This document shows, in pieces, positions 35,928-46,100 of a stretch of DNA of 64,000 bases. A program made the position numbers and the translations under genes. The notes beneath the pieces are model-generated. The model was not told where the DNA came from. It was given only the letters and a program-made list of their open reading frames with translations, and made no database searches. Each line of letters starts with the position of its first letter. Position 1 is the first letter of the stretch. Source of the stretch: Limnoglobus sp043780595 (GTDB taxonomy: Bacteria; Planctomycetota; Planctomycetia; Gemmatales; Gemmataceae); assembly GCA_043780595.1 (NCBI GenBank), contig JAYWCL010000027.1:1-64000 (forward strand), in the 5' to 3' direction.

Positions 35928-36612
35928 GGTGAATCCCCCGCAGAGTAAAGGATACCCTCCGGCGTTCGGCGCGGTTCCTCCCCATCTTCCGCGCTCCCAA
36001 AGCCTCGCTTGTGCAGACGTGGCCCCTCCGCGCCGCCCGTCCTTGACTCTGCTCCCCCCTTGCATTCTTTCCTCTGTTCCGGTTGATCGCGTGCGATCAA
36101 ACCGGACAGATTTCATTTCCGGACGGAACGTCCCTCCCACCGCCTCATTTTTTTTCTGGTTCCAAAGTCGCGTTCCCGCGAGTCGCTTCCAGACCAGAGT
36201 TACCGGCATCGGTGTTGACCGAGGCTGGCAGCAGTATCCCACTGCATAGTTCCGCTACCGGAACGTGAAGTATCCTTGCTCTCCGATACTTCCAGTACCG
36301 GTTTCGCGCGGATTTTTCCTGAAGGATTTTTCAAATGTAAGTTTACAGGCGTCTTCCCTATGCACAGCATAGGCCGGGTTTCCCGGGGAAAGCGTTCCTG
36401 TCTTCGACCGGACCTCTTTCTCGACGCCTTTTTTTCATCGCTTCGTTTCCTGCATCCTCGCGCCTCGCATTCGGATGGCAGGAAGCCCGCGTACCTCGGA
36501 TTCATCGAGCTTCGTTTTGCCGCTTTTTCCCTGCGGCTCTCGAATGTTCAAAACCTCTGTAACCCGCACTCAGCCTCTTGCGCGGCGTTTTCAACAGTGC
36601 TATAATTCGATT
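35928..36612. other. Gene-free region rich in inverted repeats
   Basis: This 685-base stretch has no credible gene. TTGATCGC-GT-GCGATCAA (36083-36100) is part of a longer near-palindrome TCCGGTTGATCGC / GCGATCAAACCGGA with one extra A. GTTCCG-CTAC-CGGAAC (36249-36264) and GAAGTATC (36267-36274) with GATACTTC (36285-36292) are perfect hairpins in close tandem. It could be an oriT, a partition site or a replication region; the sequence alone does not say. Confidence 0.5.
36578..36606 (+). promoter_or_regulatory. Sigma70-like promoter, probably leaderless transcript
   Basis: TTGCGC (36578-36583) and TATAAT (36601-36606) are 17 bases apart. The expected start point, about seven bases after the -10 box, falls on ATG 36613. 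Confidence 0.6.
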
Positions 36613-36816
36613 ATGTCCATGCCCCCGACATATCACTTTCAAGACCTCGGCACCCAAGCTCAGTCAATGGCAAAAAACTGCGGCAACGAGCGCATGGCGA
36701 TGGTCATGCAATACGTCGCCCTCGGCTCCATGATCGTCATGGCAGGAGTGGCCGCACGTCACGTTTTGAAAGAAGCTTTCGGTTCATCGGACCACGACCG
36801 GGGCAGGTCGAGGTAG
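36613..36816 (+). CDS. Small single-TM element protein
   Basis: From ATG 36613 (MSMPPTYHFQDLGTQAQSMA) the product has 67 residues, with one hydrophobic helix (MQYVALGSMIVMAGVAARHV, about 34-53) and a charged tail. ATG 36619 is an alternative start. A strong promoter lies directly upstream. No family recognised. Confidence 0.6.
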   Translation: MSMPPTYHFQDLGTQAQSMAKNCGNERMAMVMQYVALGSMIVMAGVAARHVLKEAFGSSDHDRGRSR

Positions 36817-36952
36817 ATATGCTGAATCGCCCCCGCAGTCACCACGAACAGACGGCAAGTGATGCAGGGCAATTGAAGAAGTATCCACTGACGACTGAAG
36901 GCAAACCGCACCCCTTCAGACAAGCCACGAGTCGGGAACACACTATAGAAGA

Positions 36953-39900
36953 GTGTCCCTGACCATGCGGAAGAAACCACCCTCGAAAGACCAGCCGACC
37001 CTTTTCTCAGACGACATCGACGATTCGACTGAACGCCAAAATCATGTATCCTATTCAACCGAAGGAGACCACCATGCAGTACAAGACCATCGTCCTCGAA
37101 CTCCTGCAACAGCGGACGGAGTTGCACGAACAACTACGAATCAGCCGGAAACTTCTGCCGACAATGGAGATGTACGCCACGGAGCTGATGGACAGCCACG
37201 AAGCCTGGAAGGAAGTTCTCTGGCAGGAGAAGCCGGACAGCGATCCGAGCCAGATCTCTTCAGAGGCAATGGAACTGGCCCTGAAGCAACTGGAGGATCG
37301 TTTGCCCTCCGTTACTCCGCAGGACGAAACGGAAGCCCTTTCCCTCGACAAGGCAATGGCGTTCGTCCGAAATCCTACGTCGCGCGGGTAAAGGCATCGC
37401 GGCAACAACCGAACCTGTTCGACCAACCTCTCGAATCTCCGCCGCCCGACGAACCCAGCACTTCGCAAGAATCAGCACCCCGCCCGATTCCGCCGACAGC
37501 AACTTCTCAGGCAACGGTCAATTCGCCGCTCACGCAGTCCAGCCGTTCAGAAGAAGCCGCTCCGGCCGTAGGCGCATCTTTTGCCAGTGGCGAGAAGGGA
37601 AAGGCACGCGACATCATCGCCGCCATTCGCACCTTGCAGGCCGTCGAGAAGGAACAGCGGCCCGCCACCGTGGAAGAGAAACGCACACTCACACGCTTTA
37701 CCGGCTTTGGCCCCGTCGCCCTGTCGATCTTTCCCAATCCGGTCACCGGCAAATACAAGGAGGCCGGCTGGCAAACCCTGGGCGAGCAGTTGAAGTCGCT
37801 GCTTACCCCCGAGGAGTATGACAGCGCCAAGCGCACCACCTTCAACGCCTTCTATACATCGCCGACTGTCATCGCCGCCATTCACGACGCTTCCAAAAGA
37901 TTAGGCGTGCCCGAGGGGGCCACGATCCTGGAGCCGGGTTGCGGCACCGGCAACTTCATGAGCAAGTCGCCAAAGGGGGCGCACTTCATCGGCATTGAAA
38001 TGGATTCCATCTCGGGGCGGATTGCGAAAGCACTCCACCCCGGCCAGGACATCCGCATCGAAAACTTCCGCGACACGCGGCTGCCCGAAGGCCGCATTGA
38101 TGCCGTCGTCGGCAACGTACCGTTCGCAGACTTGAAGCTCGAATATCAGGGACAGAAATACTCCCTGCACGATTACTTCTTCGCCAAATCCATCGACGCC
38201 CTGAAACCGGGCGGGGTTCTCGCACTTGTCACTTCGCATTTCACGCTCGACAAGCAGAACGCCGCCATCCGCGAGTATCTCGCGGACAAGGCCGACTTCG
38301 TGGGAGCCATCCGCTTGCCGTCAGATGCCTTCAAGCGGGAAGGAACCGCCGTTGTGACCGACATCGTCTTTCTTCGCAAGCGTGACCGGGGCGAGACCGC
38401 CCACCATGTCGATCCCGACTGGTTGGGTGTTGCCCCGCTGGAGATCGATGGCGCAGAAGTTCCTGTCAACCGCTACTTCCTGAACCATCCCGAAATGGTC
38501 CTCGGCGACTGGTCGCGCAAGGACACGCTCTACGGAGGCGAAGGACTCAGCGTCGTCTCAAACGGCGATTTGAAATCGCAACTCGCCGAAGCCCTCGAAC
38601 AGCTTCCGCAATTTGACCCGATCCAGACTCTCACCGAAGAAGTAGCTTCGACACCGGCCTTCGTCCCGCCGCCGCCCGAACGCCATATCGGCGAAGGCAG
38701 CTTCTTTGTCGGTGACGACAAGATCGTTTACCAATCCCAGGGCGGACAAGGCGTACCCGTGGTCTACGGTGGCACCACCCTGAAGTCTGACGGCACGCTA
38801 GTCGGCAAGCGGCTCGCAGCCCTGACGGGCCTGCGTGACCGCGCCCGTCTCGTCCTGCAATCGCAGAACGAAGCATGGCCCGAAACGAACCGCACGGAAG
38901 CACGCTGGGAACTCAATCGCGCCTACGACCAGTTCGTCGCCACCTACGGGGCGATCAACAAGACGACCTTCGGCGAGACCGCCGATGGCAGCACCATCCG
39001 CCGGATGCCGAACATCGTGAAGTTCAGGGAAGACCCGGACGCCATGCTGGTCATGTCGCTGGAGGATTACAACGAAGTCACCGGCAAGGCGACCAAGGCC
39101 GCGATCATGCTCAAGGACGTGGTTGGCAAGACGCCGCCCGTCACCCATGTCCGCAGTGCCGAAGAAGGGTTGCTGGTCTCACTCAACCAGCACGGTGGCG
39201 TCTACCTCGACTTCATCGCCAAGCTGTACGGCAAGCCGGAGGAACAGGTCGAAGCCGAACTTGGCGACCTGATCTTCAAAGACCCCGAGAGCGGCAAATG
39301 GGAAACCGCAGACGCTTACCTCTCCGGCAACGTGCGATCCAAACTCGCCACTGCCGAGATCGCCGGTTCCGAATATGAACGCAACGCCGAAGCGCTACGC
39401 CATGTTCAACCCGACGATGTACTCCCCGGCGACATCGACGCCAATCTCGGAGCACCGTGGATACCCGCGCGGGACATCCAGGCGTTCGCGGCCGATCTGT
39501 TTCGTGTCGATCCTTCGTCGATTCCAGTAGGCCACCTCAAGAAAGACGCCGTTTGGAGCGTCGAGGCAGACTATGCCGCGAAAGCTTCCGTCGGAGCCAC
39601 GTCCGAGTTCGGCACGGCGAGAGCCAACGGCACTTGGTTGATTGACCTCGCACTCAACATGAAGACGCCGACGATTTACGACACGGTGCATAATGGCGAC
39701 CGCGAGGAACGCGTGGTAAACCAAGAAGACACGCTCGCCGCCCGAGAAAAACAAAAGCTCATCAAGGAGAAATTCCGGGGCTGGGTATTCGCCGATCCCG
39801 AGCGCACCGAGCGATTGGTACGGATCTACAACGACACTTACAACAATTTGCGTCCCCGCCTTTTCGACGGTTCGCATCTCGATTTCCCCGGCATGAACCA

Positions 39901-42604
39901 GTCCCTGACGCTTCGGCCCCACCAGATGGATGCAGTCTGGCGCGGCATGAGTTCCGGCAACACGCTGCTCGCCCATACCGTTGGAGCGGGCAAGACATTC
40001 ACGATGGCCGCGACCGGCATGAAGATGAAGCAGGCGGGTCTTATCCAGAAGCCGATGTACGTCGTTCCCAATCACCTACTGGAGCAGTTCTCCCGCGAGT
40101 TCATGCAGCTCTACCCGAATGCCAAGCTCCTGGTTGCTGCCAAAGAAGATTTGACCCGCGAGCGCCGGAAGTTTTTGACCGCCAAGATGGCCAGCGGCGA
40201 ATGGGACGGAATCATCGTCACCCACTCATCTTTCGAGCGCATCGGCATGTCTCGGGACTACCAGGAAAAGTTCCTCACCGAGCAGATTGCCGAATATGAC
40301 GAGTTGCTCCGCGAACACGCCGGAGCCAAAGGAGCCAACCGCAACCTCATCAAGACCATCGAGAAACAAAAAGCCGCCCGTGCCGAACGGCTGAAGAACC
40401 TGCTGGCCGAAGAGAAGAAGGATGACGGGCTGGTATTCGACGAACTCGGCGTCGATCACGTCTTCGTCGATGAAGCCCATTATTTCAAGAACCTGGAGAC
40501 GCCGACCAAGATGAACCGCGTCGCCGGCATCCAGACCGGCGGTTCCGAACGGGCATTCGACGTTTACATGAAAGGCCGCTACCTCGACGAGCAACACGCC
40601 GGCCACGGATTGACGTTCGCTACCGGCACGCCGATCAGCAACACGATGGTTGAGATGTACACGATGCAGCGCTTCCTCGATCCCGAGGGATTGCGAAGCC
40701 GTGGGCTGGAGCATTTTGACGCTTGGGCGGCCACATTCGGCGAAGTCATCGACACGATGGAGATCACTCCCGACGGTGCGGGCCTGCGGCCACGAAGCCG
40801 TTTCGCACGTTTTACTAACCTGCCCGAACTCCAGCAGATGTTCCGTGCCTTCTCCGATGTGCAAACCGCCGAAATGCTGAAGCTGCCAACGCCGAAATTG
40901 GAAACGGGCAAACCCATCGTCGTGGCCTGCCCCATGTCGGAAGAACAGCAGAGACTGCAACAAGAACTCGTCGAACGCTACGAACGGCTACGCTCGCAGA
41001 AGGTGGACCCAAGAGTTGACAACGCGCTGAACATCACCACCGATGGCCGCAAACTGGCCACCGACGCAAGGATGCTTTCAGCCACCGCGCCCGATTTCCA
41101 GCAGTCGAAAGTAAATCGCCTCGTGGATAACGTCGTTTCCACCTGGAATCGCACCACGCCGACGCTCGGCACGCAGATGATCTTCGCCGATATGGGCGTA
41201 AATCTTACCAAGTGGGGGTATTCGCCCTACGAGGAGATCATGGCCAAGCTGGCCGAACGGGGCATCCCCCGCGAGCAGATCGCCGCCATCGGCGACGCCG
41301 AATCCGACGTAAAGAAACAGGCACTCTTCGAGAAGGTTCGCAACGGCAGCGTTCGCGTGTTGATCGGCAGCACCCAGAAAATGGGCACCGGCACCAACGT
41401 CCAGAAGCGATTAGCGGCCCTCCACCACCTTGACGCCCCTTGGAAACCCGCCGAGGTCGAACAGCGCGACGGCCGCATACTCCGCCAGGGTAATGAAAAC
41501 AAGGAAGTGGCGATCTACCGCTACGTCACCGAAGGTTCCTTCGACGCCTACATGTGGCAAGCACTGGAGACCAAAGCCCGCTTCATTTCGCAGGTCATCA
41601 CCGGCGACAACGCCGCCCGCCGTGCCGAGGACATCGGCAGCCAGGAACTCTCTTACGCCGAGGTGAAGGCGATTGCATCTGGCAACCCGGCAGTGCTGAC
41701 ACTCGCCGAAGCCGATGCCGAATTGCAACGGCTGACCCTGCTCAAGAAAAACCACCTTGACGAACAGTACGTCGCCCGCCGCAGCGTGCGTGACCTGCCG
41801 GGAACCATCGCCAGCCAGTCGGAACGGTTGGCCAAGCTGGGTGAAGACGACGCAACGGCGAAAGCCCATGCCAGCGATCCCGTTGCCCTTGGCACTCTCA
41901 CCTACAGCCGGGATAGCATAGCCGAAGTCCTCGGCGGCAAACTGGACTCTTTACCAAAGAACATGCAGGAGCGAACCCGCATCCCGCTCGGCACCTACCG
42001 CGGCCTGCGTTTTGGGATGGTGCTTCACCCGCAGTTCCCGCCCGACGTGTATCTCGAAGGCTCCTGCACTCGCCAAACGATGCTTTCAAGGGACCACCAG
42101 GGGCCGCGAGCTGTCCTGAACGCTCTGGAGAGGCTGGCAACCAGCTACGGGTCTGACATTGAGAGGGTCGGGCAAGACCGCACCATCGCGGAAGGGCAGC
42201 TTCGAGATTATCAGGCACGTCTTGGAAAATCGTTTACTCATGAGGCGTATCTGACCGAATTGACCACTCTGCGCGACCAACTCAAATCCGGCCTTTCAAG
42301 TACAGCCCATGAGCCGGAAGAAGCTGAAGGGCCAAGTGCTTCCGAACTCGCCGAACAGATCAAGGCCCTGAAATCCGCGAACACCATCGAAGGCACACCG
42401 CAGCGTGACCGACAAAAACACTCCACTGCCGAAGAACCGATCACCGCACGCATCCGTCGCAGGCAAGAGGCAGAAGCGGCAGACCAATCACTTGACGTTG
42501 AGCAGGGCGACCCAGCACCTACACCCGAAACGCCCGCCCTATCGTTCCAGGAACGCATCCTGCGGGAACGGCAACTCAAGGACGATGGGCAGAGTCCGTC
42601 GTAA
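36953..42604 (+). CDS. Giant N6-adenine methyltransferase-SNF2 helicase (DarB-like)
   Basis: The frame encodes up to 1883 residues. The start is unclear: GTG 36953 or ATG 36965 are the only likely ones, no start codon is visible in the frame just before the conserved part, and its first 140 codons overlap another gene. From about residue 195 come a methyltransferase (ILEPGCGTGNF, about 325; AVVGNVPFAD, about 386) and, from about 990, an SNF2-type helicase (HTVGAGKTFTMAA; HVFVDEAHYFKN; FATGTPISNTM; EQRDGRILRQGNENKE). The NVPF motif and layout resemble phage P1 DarB and similar proteins on ICEs, which protect entering DNA from restriction. The C-terminus has coiled coils and a disordered tail. 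Confidence 0.88.
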   Translation: MSLTMRKKPPSKDQPTLFSDDIDDSTERQNHVSYSTEGDHHAVQDHRPRTPATADGVARTTTNQPETSADNGDVRHGADGQPRSLEGSSLAGEAGQRSEPDLFRGNGTGPEATGGSFALRYSAGRNGSPFPRQGNGVRPKSYVARVKASRQQPNLFDQPLESPPPDEPSTSQESAPRPIPPTATSQATVNSPLTQSSRSEEAAPAVGASFASGEKGKARDIIAAIRTLQAVEKEQRPATVEEKRTLTRFTGFGPVALSIFPNPVTGKYKEAGWQTLGEQLKSLLTPEEYDSAKRTTFNAFYTSPTVIAAIHDASKRLGVPEGATILEPGCGTGNFMSKSPKGAHFIGIEMDSISGRIAKALHPGQDIRIENFRDTRLPEGRIDAVVGNVPFADLKLEYQGQKYSLHDYFFAKSIDALKPGGVLALVTSHFTLDKQNAAIREYLADKADFVGAIRLPSDAFKREGTAVVTDIVFLRKRDRGETAHHVDPDWLGVAPLEIDGAEVPVNRYFLNHPEMVLGDWSRKDTLYGGEGLSVVSNGDLKSQLAEALEQLPQFDPIQTLTEEVASTPAFVPPPPERHIGEGSFFVGDDKIVYQSQGGQGVPVVYGGTTLKSDGTLVGKRLAALTGLRDRARLVLQSQNEAWPETNRTEARWELNRAYDQFVATYGAINKTTFGETADGSTIRRMPNIVKFREDPDAMLVMSLEDYNEVTGKATKAAIMLKDVVGKTPPVTHVRSAEEGLLVSLNQHGGVYLDFIAKLYGKPEEQVEAELGDLIFKDPESGKWETADAYLSGNVRSKLATAEIAGSEYERNAEALRHVQPDDVLPGDIDANLGAPWIPARDIQAFAADLFRVDPSSIPVGHLKKDAVWSVEADYAAKASVGATSEFGTARANGTWLIDLALNMKTPTIYDTVHNGDREERVVNQEDTLAAREKQKLIKEKFRGWVFADPERTERLVRIYNDTYNNLRPRLFDGSHLDFPGMNQSLTLRPHQMDAVWRGMSSGNTLLAHTVGAGKTFTMAATGMKMKQAGLIQKPMYVVPNHLLEQFSREFMQLYPNAKLLVAAKEDLTRERRKFLTAKMASGEWDGIIVTHSSFERIGMSRDYQEKFLTEQIAEYDELLREHAGAKGANRNLIKTIEKQKAARAERLKNLLAEEKKDDGLVFDELGVDHVFVDEAHYFKNLETPTKMNRVAGIQTGGSERAFDVYMKGRYLDEQHAGHGLTFATGTPISNTMVEMYTMQRFLDPEGLRSRGLEHFDAWAATFGEVIDTMEITPDGAGLRPRSRFARFTNLPELQQMFRAFSDVQTAEMLKLPTPKLETGKPIVVACPMSEEQQRLQQELVERYERLRSQKVDPRVDNALNITTDGRKLATDARMLSATAPDFQQSKVNRLVDNVVSTWNRTTPTLGTQMIFADMGVNLTKWGYSPYEEIMAKLAERGIPREQIAAIGDAESDVKKQALFEKVRNGSVRVLIGSTQKMGTGTNVQKRLAALHHLDAPWKPAEVEQRDGRILRQGNENKEVAIYRYVTEGSFDAYMWQALETKARFISQVITGDNAARRAEDIGSQELSYAEVKAIASGNPAVLTLAEADAELQRLTLLKKNHLDEQYVARRSVRDLPGTIASQSERLAKLGEDDATAKAHASDPVALGTLTYSRDSIAEVLGGKLDSLPKNMQERTRIPLGTYRGLRFGMVLHPQFPPDVYLEGSCTRQTMLSRDHQGPRAVLNALERLATSYGSDIERVGQDRTIAEGQLRDYQARLGKSFTHEAYLTELTTLRDQLKSGLSSTAHEPEEAEGPSASELAEQIKALKSANTIEGTPQRDRQKHSTAEEPITARIRRRQEAEAADQSLDVEQGDPAPTPETPALSFQERILRERQLKDDGQSPS
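37074..37391 (+). CDS. Small conserved-looking protein nested in the helicase frame
   Basis: ATG 37074 follows AAGGAGACCACC, the same leader as at 29537. The 105-residue product (MQYKTIVLELLQQRTELHEQ...) is helical with many Glu/Leu and a Pro/Asp-rich later part. Its codons mostly end in G or C, as in neighbouring genes, which supports it as the real frame here. It lies wholly within the 5' part of the next, larger reading frame, offset by one base. I recall similar proteins in planctomycete mobile elements, function unknown. Confidence 0.75.
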   Translation: MQYKTIVLELLQQRTELHEQLRISRKLLPTMEMYATELMDSHEAWKEVLWQEKPDSDPSQISSEAMELALKQLEDRLPSVTPQDETEALSLDKAMAFVRNPTSRG

Positions 42605-42703
42605 TCCAATCACGGCAATCAGGCAGAATCAGAACCCCCCGCTCGGAATCCACCTCTGGCTCTGGTGAACTGTGGCAAGGCACGCCGCCTCTGTCGCGTT
42701 CCA

Positions 42704-42735
42704 TCGCGGGGGCGAGTTCTTGCGAACCCCCGCGA
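42704..42735 (+). terminator. Strong hairpin, possible terminator of the helicase gene
   Basis: TCGCGGGG (42704-42711) pairs with CCCCGCGA (42728-42735). An inner GTTC-TTGC-GAAC stem completes it, with GCGA bulged. No T run follows, so termination would be factor-dependent; it could also insulate the downstream island. Confidence 0.45.
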
Positions 42736-42820
42736 CGAAACACTCCGACGGCGACGGTGAATGCCAAATGCTCTCGATGATCTATTCTCGTAAAGCATTG
42801 CGGCGTAAGCACAACCGGCC

Positions 42821-42849
42821 TTGACAAGTCTCTCACTGCGCGGTAGACA
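42821..42849 (+). promoter_or_regulatory. Probable promoter of the defence operon
   Basis: TTGACA (42821-42826) and TAGACA (42844-42849) are 17 bases apart. The expected start point is about 42856, 14 bases before the HTH gene. The -35 box is perfect and the -10 box poor, which fits a regulated promoter. Confidence 0.5.
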
Positions 42850-42869
42850 TGCTGCATGGAGTGGACTCA

Positions 42870-43124
42870 ATGCGCTACGAACGTGCCCTGGCAATATCGG
42901 AACGTCACGAAAGGCTGATCGCCCTGATCCGCACTGGCGAATACTCCACGCCCGCACTTGCCGAAAAACTGGGTGTCTCCGAACAAACGATCTACCGCGA
43001 CATTGACCATCTGAAGAAGAGCGGCTTCTCGATCCGGTCACAGAAGCACTCCGACGTTTGGGCTTACCACCTTCTTGCGGAACCAGCAAAGGTTTCAAGT
43101 CGGAAGGGGGCTTCGAGCCAATGA
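42870..43124 (+). CDS. Small HTH_11 (DeoR-type) regulator at head of defence operon
   Basis: ATG 42870 (MRYERALAISERHERLIALI) gives 84 residues. An HTH_11 domain fills most of it: RTGEYSTPALAEKLGVSEQT, then IYRDIDHLKKSGFSIRS. There is no WYL or other effector domain, so it is a minimal DNA-binding protein. Its stop overlaps the methyltransferase start (ATGA), so expression is coupled. It probably controls the defence operon from the promoter just upstream. Confidence 0.82.
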   Translation: MRYERALAISERHERLIALIRTGEYSTPALAEKLGVSEQTIYRDIDHLKKSGFSIRSQKHSDVWAYHLLAEPAKVSSRKGASSQ

Positions 43125-46100
43125 CCGCAGCCACCCTCAAAGACTGGACGCAAGAATTCGGGCTTGACGCGCGTCAGCCGCCGAACCTTTTTACCAGCAA
43201 GAGTCAGATCAACCCCTCAACTCCGCAGGCTCACCTGCTGCGCCGGGCGTTCGATGTATTGAAGGTTGATGGAATACTCTGCGTTGACAACTCTCCGCTG
43301 GCCTATTTCAAACTTCTTAAGCGTATAACGCCAGAGATCGTCTTTGAACTGCATAAGCAGTTCTGGAATCACAGCGGCGCTTCGCTCCTGGTCTTGGTGA
43401 CGGATGATAGCGTTCATGTCTATTCGGGCATGATCCGACCTGAGCCGGAGTCCGACACAGCAGCCGACCCGTCCAGCCTTGTCGTGAGCCTCCAGCGGGT
43501 TGCCGACGGCCTTCAAGAATTCATCGTCGCGGTAGAATCCGGCGAATTCTTCCACACACACCATCGGTCATTCAATCCCGCACATCGCGTTGACAGGGAT
43601 TTGCTCGATAACCTTCGCAACACGCGCGAGAAACTTGATTCTGCGACCCGTAAGCGAATCCCGGCCCAAATCCTCGACGCAATCCTTTGCCGACTCGTAT
43701 TCACTTGTTATTTGTTTGACCGAGACGTTATCGGCGAGGGATACCTCAAACAACTTGGCATCAAGGGCGCATCGCATTTGCGGGACTTGCTCGGCAATGC
43801 CACAGCGGCCAAGGCCAAGGATGCGCTGTATAGCTTGTTCGAGAAGCTCAAGGAAGATTTCAACGGCGACCTGTTTAGCAACGATCTCGCGGCCGAGAAG
43901 GAGTTGATTCAGGACAAGCACATTTCAACGCTCAACGACTTCTTTCAGGGCACCAGTGTCAACACCGGGCAACGGGCATTCTGGCCGTACAATTTCGAGT
44001 TCATCCCTATCGAAACGATCAGTGCCATCTATGAAAGGTTCTTGAAAGCGTCAGACGAGCAGAACGGCGCGTTCTATACACCGCGATTCCTTGCGGAAGT
44101 CGTACTCGACACTGCGCTTGATGGCACTCATCCGTTGATTGGAAAACGGTTCTTCGATCCGGCGTGCGGCTCGGGGATTTTTCTCGTTGGGCTATTCAAC
44201 CGAATCGCAGAAGAGTGGAAGCAAGCAAATCCAACTGCCCGCAATGACCGCAAGTCTAAGGAACTGATGCAGCTATTGCGGGAAAGCCTGTTCGGAGTTG
44301 ACATCAGCCTCACTGCGTGCCGGATTACCGCGTTCAGCTTGTACCTTGCTTATCTCGACCAACTTTCACCGCCCGACATCCAGGCTCTCCAAGCGAAAGG
44401 CCGGGCACTGCCACGGCTAGTAGTTGCAATGGATGACCACCAATCGGCTAAACCGGAAGTGGGCAACATCCGTCAAGCTGACTTCTTCGAGGCGGATGAG
44501 TGGTTTCCCAAAGACGTTTCACTCGTGATTGGAAACCCGCCTTGGGGAAGCATCGCCAAGGATGACACTCCAGCAGGGCGCTGGTGTGCATTAAACTCAC
44601 GGCCTTTGCCAGATAAGCAGATCGCCGCAGCGTTCATCTGGAAAGCAACTGAACATGTTGCCGAAAGCGGTCGCATTTGCTTTGTGTTGCCGCATGGCGT
44701 TCTGTTCAATCACAGCACGACGGCAATTCCTTTCCAGAAAGCATGGATTCGATCACACGCAATCGACCGCGTTCTGAATCTCGCCGACTTCCAACGGTTT
44801 CTTTTTGAGAAAGCTGGCCATCCTGCTCTCGTTGTGAGTTACCGCAAGCATGCGCCTGCTACTACCGCTCATCGCATCGAATACTGGGGGCCAAAAGCCG
44901 ACTGGACGGTAACGAAAGCAGAAGTCATCACCATCGCGCCACAGGACAGAACAGTAGTCTCCATCGGAGAAATTATTCAAGACCTTGACGGCCCTGATGC
45001 TCCGCAAGTGTGGAAGCAGAAGTTTTGGGCGACACCACGAGACTGGCGGTTGCTTGACCGGCTTTCATTGTACCCACGGCTTCGCGATCAGGTTCGACAG
45101 ACGCGAGAGAAAGAGTCAACGAAGCCCTGGATCATCGCGCAGGGTTTTCAACCACTTGGGCCTGGCGATAGCGTAGAAGACTCAAAAGAAATTACGTTGC
45201 CGTCAACACACTACATCGATGCAAAATCAGAGGACTTCGACCTGATCCTACTGCCGAATGATTGCAGTGAATTGCCAAACACAAAGCCGTCTGTCCGCCG
45301 TGGCCGAACGCAATCCTCTAACTCTGTTTTCAATGCACCGCACGTTCTAATTTCAAGAGGTTTCTCCCGCTGTGCATTTGCGGATTTCGATGCATCTTTC
45401 CGTAGTTCTGTACGAGGCATTCACGGCCCTGCTAAAGATCGAGACTTGCTTGCCTTCCTTGCGGCTTACATGAGGACCGGAATCGCCAAATATTACTTGT
45501 TTCACACGTCCTCCAATTGGGGTATTACGCGTAGCGAAGTGCAGGACGAAGAGCTACTTCGTTTGCCGTTTCCCCTGCCAGAGCACCAGCCCAATCCAAA
45601 ACGCTGCAAAGAAATCGTCCGCATAGTGGCAGGAATCGTCGATGGCGCGGCCCGTAGAGCAGACGCGGATTTCGTGGATCGTGCAGGTATTGTGCGGGTT
45701 GCCAGTACCAAGATCGAACCGCTCATTGAAGAGTATTTCGACATACTCCCCGCAGAAAAGGCACTGATCGAAGATACGATCCGCGTCACCATCGACAGCA
45801 CTCGCCCGACCCGCGCTAGACCGCTGGTTCCGACGCTGATTCCGGCCACGCGAACGCAGCAGGAAGCATATCGTGACCGCGTATGTGAAATGCTGAACGG
45901 ATGGGCTAAGTCAGGCTCATTCGCGGTGCGTGGCTACGTTCAAGGTTCTGGGTTGCTCGGAGTGGGGATTGCAGTTCTGGAGAAGGTTAAACGCGCCGAC
46001 GTAAACAAGGCGATGCCTGATACAGACACCAATCTTATCCGACTCCTTGATGTCGTTCGGAAGGCGATCCCACGCAAGCACGCGACACTCGACGTGGTGC

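Larger units (their letters stand above)
42605..42869. other. Intergenic region upstream of the defence island
   Basis: It holds a strong hairpin and the likely promoter of the island, both listed separately; nothing else is evident. Confidence 0.4.

Noticed and set aside
35928..36605. Several open frames of 60-120 codons in the IS-helicase gap
   Set aside because: They overlap each other in many frames, lack ribosome sites, and have Ser/Arg/Pro-rich low-complexity sequence; the stretch is better explained by its inverted repeats.
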